From the NCBI GenBank assembly GCA_920105625.2, contig OV050033.1:110693700-110757699 (forward strand): 64,000 nt of DNA, read 5' to 3'. The stretch's first letter is position 1. Each line of letters begins with the position of its first letter. Both the position numbers and the translations under genes were made by a program. Below are positions 26,423 through 37,256 of this stretch, in pieces. The notes beneath the pieces are model-generated. The model worked only from the letters and a program-made list of their open reading frames with translations. It had not been told where the DNA came from and ran no database searches. The stretch is from Clusia tigrina (lineage: Eukaryota > Arthropoda > Insecta > Diptera > Clusiidae).

Positions 26423-29400
26423 TCTTGTCAATTTAAGCTATCGCACAATGCTACCCTTGAGTCTCAAATCAAACACTGATAAAACTTCAAATAGCCCTAA
26501 CTTCTATACGGTACGTCCTACACCTATCAAAGTTTGCAACATACAAATGCTTGTAACTTTTTACTGGAGCGTCATAAAACCTTGAAATTTTGTAACAATA
26601 AAGTACTCGAGCCTCTTGTCAATTTAAGCTCTCGCTTAAAGCTATGCTACCCTTGAGTCCCAAATCAAACACTGATAAAACTTCAAATAGCCCTAACTTC
26701 TATATGGTACGTCCTATACCTATCAAAGTTTGCAACATACAAATGCTTGTAACTCTTTAATGGAGCGTCATAAAACCTTGAAATTTTGTAACAATAAAGT
26801 ACACGAGCCTCTTGTGAATTTAAGCTATCTCTCAAAGCTATGCTACCCTTGAGTCCCATATCAAACACTGATAAAACTTCAAATGCCCCTAACTTCTATA
26901 CGGTACGGCCTACACCTATCAAAGTGTGCAACATACAAATGCTTGTAACTGTTTACTGGAGCATCATAAAACCTTGGAATTTTGTAACAATAAAGTACTC
27001 GAGCCTCTTGTCAATTTATGTTATAGCTCAAAGCTGTGCTACCTTGAGTCCTAAATCAAACACTGATAAAACTTCAAATAGCCCTAACTTCTATATGGTA
27101 CGTCCTACACCTATCAAAGTTTGCAATATACAAATGCTTGCAACTTTTTACTGGAGCGTCATAAAACCTGGAAATTTTGTAACAATAAAGTACTCGAGCC
27201 TCTTGTCAATTTAAGCTATCGCTCAAAGCTATGCTACCTTTGAGTCCCACATCAAACACTGATAGAACTTCAAATGGCCCTAACTTCTATACGGTACGTC
27301 CTACACCTATCAAAGTTTGCAACATACAAATGCTTGCAACTTTTTACTGGAGCGTCATAAAACCTTGAAAATTTGTAACAATAAAGTACTCGAGCCTCTT
27401 GTCAATTGAAGCTAACGCCCAAAGCTATGTTACCCTTGAGTCCCAAATCAAACACTGATAAAACTTCAAATGACCCTAACTTCTATACGGTACGTCCTAC
27501 ACCTATCAAAGTTTGCAACATACAAATGCTTGCAACTTTTTACTGGAGCGTCATAAAACCTTGAAATTTTGTAACAATAAAGTACTCGAGCCTCCTGTCA
27601 ATTTAAGCTATCGCTCAATGCTATGCTACCCTCGAGTCCCAAATCAAACACTGATAAATCTTCAAATAGCCCTAACTTCTATACGGTACGTCCTACACCT
27701 ATCAAAGTTTGCAACATACAAATGCTTGCAACTTTTTACAGGAGCGTCATAAAACCTTGAAATTTTGTAACAATAAAGGACTCGAGCCTCTTTCCAATTT
27801 AAGCTATCGCTCAAACCTATGCTACCCTTGAGTCCCAAATCAAACACTGATAAATCTTCAAATGGCCCTAACTTCTATACGGTACGTCCTACACCTATCA
27901 AAGTTTGCAACATACAAATGCTTGTAACTTTTTACTGGAGCGTCATAAAACCTTCAAATTTTGTAACAATAAAGTACTCGAGCCTCTTGTCAATTTCAGA
28001 TATCGCTCAAAGCTATGCTACCCTTGAGTCCCAAATCAAACACTGACAAAACTTCAAATGGCCCTAACTTCTATACGGTGCATCCTATACCTATCAAAGT
28101 TTGCAACATACAAATGCTTGTAAGTTATTACTGGAGCGTCATAAAAAATTGAAATTTTGTAACAAAAAAGTACTCGAGCCTCTTGTCAATTTAAGCTATT
28201 GCTCAAAGCTATGCTACCCTTGAGTCCCAAATCAAACACTGATAAATCTTCAAATGGCCCTAACTTCTATACGGTACGTCCTACACCTATCAAAGTTTGC
28301 AACATGTAAATGCTTGCAACTTTTTACTGGAGCGTCATAAAACCTTGAAATTTTGTAACAATAAAGAACTCGAGCCTCTTGTCAATTTAAGCTATCGCTC
28401 AAAGCTATGCTACCCTTGAGTCCCACATCAAACACTGATAAAACTTCACATGCCCCTAACTTCTATACGGTGCGTCCTACACCTATTAAGTTTGCAAGAT
28501 ACAAATGCCTGTAACTTTTTACTGGAGCGTCATAAAACCTTGAAATTTTGTTACAATAAAGTACTCGAGCCTCCTGTCAATTTAAGCTATCGCTCAAAGC
28601 TATGCTACCCTTGAGTCCCAAATCAAACACTGATAAATCTTCAAATGGCCCTAACTTCTATACGGTACGTCCTACACCTATCAAAGTTTGCAACATACAA
28701 ACGCTGGCAACTTTTTACTGGAGCGTCATAAAACCTTGAAATTTTGTAACAATAAAGTACTCGAGCCTCTTGTCAATTTAAGCTATCGCTCAAAGCTATG
28801 CTACCCTTGAGTCCCAAATCAAACACTGACAAAACTTCAAATGGCCCTAACTTCTATACGGTGCATCCTATACCTATCAAAGTTTGCAACATACAAATGC
28901 TTGTAACTTTTTACTGGAGCGTCATAAGACCTTGAAATTTTGTAACAAAAAAGTACTCGAGCCTCTTGTCAATTTAAGCTATCGCTCAAAGCTATGCTAC
29001 CCTTGAGTCCCAAATCAAACACTGATAAAACTTCAAATGGCCCTAACTTCTATACGGTGCATCCTATACCTATCAAAGTTTGCAACATACAAATGCTTGT
29101 AAGTTATTACTGGAGCGTCATAAAAAATTGAAATTTTGTAACAAAAAAGTACTCGAGCCTCTTGTCAATTTACGATATCGCTCAAAGCTATGCTACCCTT
29201 GAGTCCCAAATCAAACACTGACAAAACTTCAAATGGCCCTAACTTCTATACGGTGCATCCTATACCTATCAAAGTTTGCAACATACAAATGCTTGTAACT
29301 TTTTACTGGAGCGTCATAAGACCTTGAAATTTTGTAACAAAAAAGTACTCGAGCCTCTTGCCAATTTAAGCTATCGCTCAAAGCTATGCTACCCTTGAGT

Positions 29401-30334
29401 CCCAAATCAAACACTGATAAAACTTCAAATGGCCCTAACTTCTATACGGTACGTCATACACCTATCAAAGTTTGCAACATACAAACGCTGGCAACTTTTT
29501 ACTGGAGCGTCATAAAACCTTGAAATTTTGTAACAATAAAGTACTCGAGCCTCTTGTCAATTTAAGCTATCGCTCAAAGCTATGCTACCCTTGAGTCCCA
29601 AATCAAACACTGATAAACCTTCAAATGGCCCTAACTTCTATACGGTACGTCCTACGCCTATCAAAGTTTGCAACATACAAATGCTTGTAACTTTTTACTG
29701 GAGCGTCATAAAACCTTGTAATTTTGTAACAATAAAGTACTCCAGCCTCTTGTCAATTTAAGCTATCGCTCAAAGCTATGCTACCCTTGAGTCCCAAATC
29801 AAACACTGATAAAACTTCAAATGCCCCTTACTTCTATACGGTACGGCCTACACCTATCAAAGTTTGCAACATACAAATGCTTGTAACTCTTTACTGGAGC
29901 GTCATAAAACCTTGGAATTTTGTAACAATAAAATACTCGAGCCTCTTGTCAATTTATGTTATAGCTCAAAGCTGTGCTACCTTGAGTCCTAAATCAAACA
30001 CTGATAAAACTTCAAATGGCCCTAACTTCTATACGGTACGTCCCACACCTATCAAAGTTTGCAACATACAAATTCTAGTAACTTTTTACTGGAGCGTCAT
30101 AAAACCTTGAAATTTTGTAACAATAAAGTACTCGAGCGTCTTGTCAATTTAAGCTATCGCTCAAAGCTATGCTACCCTTGAGACCCAAATCAAACACTGA
30201 TAAAACTTCAAATGGCCCTAACTTCTATACGGTACGTCCTACACCTATCAAAGTTTGCAACATACAAATGCTTGTAACTTTTTACTGGAGCGTCATAAAA
30301 CCTTGAAATTTTGTAACAATAAAGTACTCGAGCC

Positions 30335-30390
30335 TTTTTACTGGAGCGTCATAAAACCTTGAAATTTTGTAACAATAAAGTACTCGAGCC
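30335..30390. repeat. 56-bp internal tandem duplication
   Basis: Same junction. The next monomer switches to CAAACGCTGGC and TACTCCAGCC, which marks the join between the first and second 4.8-kb units. Confidence 0.95.
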
Positions 30391-31169
30391 TCTTGTCAAT
30401 TTAAGCTATCGCACAATGCTACCCTTGAGTCTCAAATCAAACACTGATAAAACTTCAAATAGCCCTAACTTCTATACGGTACGTCCTACACCTATCAAAG
30501 TTTGCAACATACAAACGCTGGCAACTTTTTACTGGAGCGTCATAAAACCTTGTAATTTTGTAACAATAAAGTACTCCAGCCTCTTGTCAATTTAAGCTCT
30601 CGCTTAAAGCTATGCTACCCTTGAGTCCCAAATCAAACACTGATAAAACTTCAAATAGCCCTAACTTCTATATGGTACGTCCTATACCTATCAAAGTTTG
30701 CAACATACAAATGCTTGTAACTCTTTAATGGAGCGTCATAAAACCTTGAAATTTTGTAACAATAAAGTACACGAGCCTCTTGTGAATTTAAGCTATCGCT
30801 CAAAGCTATGCTACCCTTGAGTCCCAAATCAAACACTGATAAAACTTCAAATGGCCCTAACTTCTATACGGTACGTCCTACACCTATCAAAGTTTGCAAC
30901 ATACAAATTCTAGTAACTTTTTACTGGAGCGTCATAAAACCTTGAAATTTTGTAACAATAAAGTACTCGAGCGTCTTGTCAATTTAAGCTATCGCTCAAA
31001 GCTATGCTACCCTTGAGTCCCAAATCAAACACTGATAAAACTTCAAATGGCCCTAACTTCTATACGGTACGTCCTACACCTATCAAAGTTTGCAACATAC
31101 AAATGCTTGTAACTTTTTACTGGAGCGTCATAAAACCTTGAAATTTTGTAACAATAAAGTACTCGAGCC

Positions 31170-31225
31170 TTTTTACTGGAGCGTCATAAAACCTTGAAAT
31201 TTTGTAACAATAAAGTACTCGAGCC
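31170..31225. repeat. 56-bp internal tandem duplication
   Basis: Counterpart of the copy at 26,367, offset 4,803 bp. Confidence 0.95.
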
Positions 31226-34200
31226 TCTTGTCAATTTAAGCTATCGCACAATGCTACCCTTGAGTCTCAAATCAAACACTGATAAAACTTCAAATAGCCC
31301 TAACTTCTATACGGTACGTCCTACACCTATCAAAGTTTGCAACATACAAATGCTTGTAACTTTTTACTGGAGCGTCATAAAACCTTGAAATTTTGTAACA
31401 ATAAAGTACTCGAGCCTCTTGTCAATTTAAGCTCTCGCTTAAAGCTATGCTACCCTTGAGTCCCAAATCAAACACTGATAAAACTTCAAATAGCCCTAAC
31501 TTCTATATGGTACGTCCTATACCTATCAAAGTTTGCAACATACAAATGCTTGTAACTCTTTAATGGAGCGTCATAAAACCTTGAAATTTTGTAACAATAA
31601 AGTACACGAGCCTCTTGTGAATTTAAGCTATCTCTCAAAGCTATGCTACCCTTGAGTCCCATATCAAACACTGATAAAACTTCAAATGCCCCTAACTTCT
31701 ATACGGTACGGCCTACACCTATCAAAGTTTGCAACATACAAATGCTTGTAACTGTTTACTGGAGCATCATAAAACCTTGGAATTTTGTAACAATAAAGTA
31801 CTCGAGCCTCTTGTCAATTTATGTTATAGCTCAAAGCTGTGCTACCTTGAGTCCTAAATCAAACACTGATAAAACTTCAAATAGCCCTAACTTCTATATG
31901 GTACGTCCTACACCTATCAAAGTTTGCAATATACAAATGCTTGCAACTTTTTACTGGAGCGTCATAAAACCTGGAAATTTTGTAACAATAAAGTACTCGA
32001 GCCTCTTGTCAATTTAAGCTATCGCTCAAAGCTATGCTACCTTTGAGTCCCACATCAAACACTGATAGAACTTCAAATGGCCCTAACTTCTATACGGTAC
32101 GTCCTACACCTATCAAAGTTTGCAACATACAAATGCTTGCAACTTTTTACTGGAGCGTCATAAAACCTTGAAAATTTGTAACAATAAAGTACTCGAGCCT
32201 CTTGTCAATTTAAGCTATCGCTCAATGCTATGCTACCCTCGAGTCCCAAATCAAACACTGATAAATCTTCAAATAGCCCTAACTTCTATACGGTACGTCC
32301 TACACCTATCAAAGTTTGCAACATACAAATGCTTGCAACTTTTTACAGGAGCGTCATAAAACCTTGAAATTTTGTAACAATAAAGGACTCGAGCCTCTTT
32401 CCAATTTAAGCTATCGCTCAAACCTATGCTACCCTTGAGTCCCAAATCAAACACTGATAAATCTTCAAATGGCCCTAACTTCTATACGGTACGTCCTACA
32501 CCTATCAAAGTTTGCAACATACAAATGCTTGTAACTTTTTACTGGAGCGTCATAAAACCTTCAAATTTTGTAACAATAAAGTACTCGAGCCTCTTGTCAA
32601 TTTCAGATATCGCTCAAAGCTATGCTACCCTTGAGTCCCAAATCAAACACTGACAAAACTTCAAATGGCCCTAACTTCTATACGGTGCATCCTATACCTA
32701 TCAAAGTTTGCAACATACAAATGCTTGTAAGTTATTACTGGAGCGTCATAAAAAATTGAAATTTTGTAACAAAAAAGTACTCGAGCCTCTTGTCAATTTA
32801 AGCTATTGCTCAAAGCTATGCTACCCTTGAGTCCCAAATCAAACACTGATAAATCTTCAAATGGCCCTAACTTCTATACGGTACGTCCTACACCTATCAA
32901 AGTTTGCAACATGTAAATGCTTGCAACTTTTTACTGGAGCGTCATAAAACCTTGAAATTTTGTAACAATAAAGAACTCGAGCCTCTTGTCAATTTAAGCT
33001 ATCGCTCAAAGCTATGCTACCCTTGAGTCCCACATCAAACACTGATAAAACTTCACATGCCCCTAACTTCTATACGGTGCGTCCTACACCTATTAAGTTT
33101 GCAAGATACAAATGCCTGTAACTTTTTACTGGAGCGTCATAAAACCTTGAAATTTTGTTACAATAAAGTACTCGAGCCTCCTGTCAATTTAAGCTATCGC
33201 TCAAAGCTATGCTACCCTTGAGTCCCAAATCAAACACTGATAAATCTTCAAATGGCCCTAACTTCTATACGGTACGTCCTACACCTATCAAAGTTTGCAA
33301 CATACAAACGCTGGCAACTTTTTACTGGAGCGTCATAAAACCTTGAAATTTTGTAACAATAAAGTACTCGAGCCTCTTGTCAATTTAAGCTATCGCTCAA
33401 AGCTATGCTACCCTTGAGTCCCAAATCAAACACTGACAAAACTTCAAATGGCCCTAACTTCTATACGGTGCATCCTATACCTATCAAAGTTTGCAACATA
33501 CAAATGCTTGTAACTTTTTACTGGAGCGTCATAAGACCTTGAAATTTTGTAACAAAAAAGTACTCGAGCCTCTTGTCAATTTAAGCTATCGCTCAAAGCT
33601 ATGCTACCCTTGAGTCCCAAATCAAACACTGATAAAACTTCAAATGGCCCTAACTTCTATACGGTGCATCCTATACCTATCAAAGTTTGCAACATACAAA
33701 TGCTTGTAAGTTATTACTGGAGCGTCATAAAAAATTGAAATTTTGTAACAAAAAAGTACTCGAGCCTCTTGTCAATTTACGATATCGCTCAAAGCTATGC
33801 TACCCTTGAGTCCCAAATCAAACACTGACAAAACTTCAAATGGCCCTAACTTCTATACGGTGCATCCTATACCTATCAAAGTTTGCAACATACAAATGCT
33901 TGTAACTTTTTACTGGAGCGTCATAAGACCTTGAAATTTTGTAACAAAAAAGTACTCGAGCCTCTTGTCAATTTAAGCTATCGCTCAAAGCTATGCTACC
34001 CTTGAGTCCCAAATCAAACACTGATAAAACTTCAAATGGCCCTAACTTCTATACGGTACGTCATACACCTATCAAAGTTTGCAACATACAAACGCTGGCA
34101 ACTTTTTACTGGAGCGTCATAAAACCTTGAAATTTTGTAACAATAAAGTACTCGAGCCTCTTGTCAATTTAAGCTATCGCTCAAAGCTATGCTACCCTTG

Positions 34201-34941
34201 AGTCCCAAATCAAACACTGATAAACCTTCAAATGGCCCTAACTTCTATACGGTACGTCCTACGCCTATCAAAGTTTGCAACATACAAATGCTTGTAACTT
34301 TTTACTGGAGCGTCATAAAACCTTGTAATTTTGTAACAATAAAGTACTCCAGCCTCTTGTCAATTTAAGCTATCGCTCAAAGCTATGCTACCCTTGAGTC
34401 CCAAATCAAACACTGATAAAACTTCAAATGCCCCTTACTTCTATACGGTACGGCCTACACCTATCAAAGTTTGCAACATACAAATGCTTGTAACTGTTTA
34501 CTGGAGCGTCATAAAACCTTGGAATTTTGTAACAATAAAATACTCGAGCCTCTTGTCAATTTATGTTATAGCTCAAAGCTGTGCTACCTTGAGTCCTAAA
34601 TCAAACACTGATAAAACTTCAAATGGCCCTAACTTCTATACGGTACGTCCCACACCTATCAAAGTTTGCAACATACAAATTCTAGTAACTTTTTACTGGA
34701 GCGTCATAAAACCTTGAAATTTTGTAACAATAAAGTACTCGAGCGTCTTGTCAATTTAAGCTATCGCTCAAAGCTATGCTACCCTTGAGTCCCAAATCAA
34801 ACACTGATAAAACTTCAAATGGCCCTAACTTCTATACGGTACGTCCTACACCTATCAAAGTTTGCAACATACAAATGCTTGTAACTTTTTACTGGAGCGT
34901 CATAAAACCTTGAAATTTTGTAACAATAAAGTACTCGAGCC

Positions 34942-34997
34942 TTTTTACTGGAGCGTCATAAAACCTTGAAATTTTGTAACAATAAAGTACTCGAGCC
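34942..34997. repeat. 56-bp internal tandem duplication (last in window)
   Basis: Counterpart of the copy at 30,335, offset 4,607 bp. It is the last of 13 such duplications; none occurs in the remaining 29 kb. Confidence 0.95.
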
Positions 34998-35160
34998 TCT
35001 TGTCAATTTAAGCTATCGCACAATGCTACCCTTGAGTCTCAAATCAAACACTGATAAAACTTCAAATAGCCCTAACTTCTATACGGTACGTCCTACACCT
35101 ATCAAAGTTTGCAACATACAAATGCTTGTAACTTTTTACTGGAGCGTCATAAAACCTTGA

Positions 35161-37256
35161 AATTTTGTAACAATAAAGTACTCGAGCCTCTTGTCAATTT
35201 AAGCTCTCTCCTTAAAGCTATGCTACCCTTGAGTCCCAAATCAAACACTGATAAAACTTCAAATAGCCCTAACTTCTATATGGTACGTCCTATACCTATC
35301 AAAGTTTGCAACATACAAATGCTTGTAACTCTTTAATGGAGCGTCATAAAACCTTGAAATTTTGTAACAATAAAGTACACGAGCCTCTTGTGAATTTAAG
35401 CTATCGCTCAAAGCTATGCTACCCTTGAGTCCCAAATCAAACACTGATAAAACTTCAAATTGCCCTAACTTCTATACGGTACGGCCTACACCTATCAAAG
35501 TTTGCAACATACAAATGCTTGTAACTGTTTACTGGAGCATCATAAAACCTTGGAATTTTGTAACAATAAAGTACTCGAGCCTCTTGTCAATTTATGTTAT
35601 AGCTCAAAGCTGTGCTACCTTGAGTCCTAAATCAAACACTGATAAAACTTCAAATAGCCCTAACTTCTATATGGTACGTCCTACACCTATCAAAGTTTGC
35701 AATATACAAATGCTTGCAACTTTTTACTGGAGCGTCATAAAACCTGGAAATTTTGTAACAATAAAGTACTCGAGCCTCTTGTCAATTTAAGCTATCGCTC
35801 AAAGCTATGCTACCTTTGAGTCCCACATCAAACACTGATAGAACTTCAAATGGCCCTAACTTCTATACGGTACGTCCTACACCTATCAAAGTTTGCAACA
35901 TACAAATGCTTGCAACTTTTTACTGGAGCGTCATAAAACCTTGAAATTTTGTAACAATAAAGTACTCGAGCCTCTTGTCAATTGAAGCTAACGCCCAAAG
36001 CTATGTTACCCTTGAGTCCCAAATCAAACACTGATAAAACTTCAAATGACCCTAACTTCTATACGGTACGTCCTACACCTATCAAAGTTTGCAACATACA
36101 AATGCTTGCAACTTTTTACTGGAGCGTCATAAAACCTTGAAATTTTGTAACAATAAAGTACTCGAGCCTCCTGTCAATTTAAGCTATCGCTCAATGCTAT
36201 GCTACCCTCGAGTCCCAAATCAAACACTGATAAATCTTCAAATAGCCCTAACTTCTATACGGTACGTCCTACACCTATCAAAGTTTGCAACATACAAATG
36301 CTTGCAACTTTTTACTGGAGCGTCATAAAACCTTGAAATTTTGTAACAATAAAGGACTCGAGCCTCTTTCCAATTTAAGCTATCGCTCAAACCTATGCTA
36401 CCCTTGAGTCCCAAATCAAACACTGATAAATCTTCAAATGGCCCTAACTTCTATACGGTACGTCCTACACCTATCAAAGTTTGCAACATACAAATGCTTG
36501 TAACTTTTTACTGGAGCGTCATAAAACCTTCAAATTTTGTAACAATAAAGTACTCGAGCCTCTTGTCAATTTCAGATATCGCTTAAAGCTATGCTACCCT
36601 TGAGTCCCAAATCAAACACTGACAAAACTTCAAATGGCCCTAACTTCTATACGGTGCATCCTATACCTATCAAAGTTTGCAACATACAAATGCTTGTAAG
36701 TTATTACTGGAGCGTCATAAAAAATTGAAATTTTGTAACAAAAAAGTACTCGAGCCTCTTGTCAATTTAAGCTATTGCTCAAAGCTATGCTACCCTTGAG
36801 TCCCAAATCAAACACTGATAAATCTTCAAATGGCCCTAACTTCTATACGGTACGTCCTACACCTATCAAAGTTTGCAACATGTAAATGCTTGCAACTTTT
36901 TACTGGAGCGTCATAAAACCTTGAAATTTTGTAACAATAAAGAACTCGAGCCTCTTGTCAATTTAAGCTATCGCTCAAAGCTATGCTACCCTTGAGTCCC
37001 ACATCAAACACTGATAAAACTTCACATGCCCCTAACTTCTATACGGTGCGTCCTACACCTATTAAGTTTGCAAGATACAAATGCCTGTAACTTTTTACTG
37101 GAGCGTCATAAAACCTTGAAATTTTGTTACAATAAAGTACTCGAGCCTCCTGTCAATTTAAGCTATCGCTCAAAGCTATGCTACCCTTGAGTCCCAAATC
37201 AAACACTGATAAATCTTCAAATGGCCCTAACTTCTATACGGTACGTCCTACACCTA
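35161..37256. repeat. 4.8-kb higher-order unit, copy 3 (truncated)
   Basis: Follows copy 1 at an offset of 8,576 bp (26,683 to 35,259; 27,513 to 36,089; 27,819 to 36,395) with a 1-bp insertion near 35,210 (CTCTCTCCTTAAAG). It stops matching at 37,257, where CACCTACCAAAG replaces CACCTATCAAAG and the next monomer is of a different type. Confidence 0.88.

Larger units (their letters stand above)
25684..30486. repeat. 4.8-kb higher-order unit, copy 1
   Basis: 4,803 bp, tandem with the next copy. Landmarks at 25,848, 26,391, 26,683 and 26,840 recur at +4,803, and those at 27,513, 27,819, 29,778 and 30,359 at +4,607. The left boundary is visible: 25,681-25,683 reads TCA and the partner TCC. Within the unit an 835-bp sub-repeat shows (25,848 against 26,683). 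A 1-bp-deleted monomer (CCTATTAAGTTTG, near 28,484) is a convenient marker. Confidence 0.9.
30487..35123. repeat. 4.6-kb higher-order unit, copy 2 (one monomer deleted)
   Basis: Equals copy 1 minus exactly one 196-bp monomer near 32,190: the offset drops from 4,803 to 4,607 bp between 31,643 and 32,120. The missing monomer is the one with GAAGCTAACGCCC, present in copy 1 (about 27,407) and copy 3 (about 35,986). This is a clean case of whole-monomer loss. Correspondence with copy 1 stops near 35,123, at AAATGCTTG against AAACGCTGG. Confidence 0.9.
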
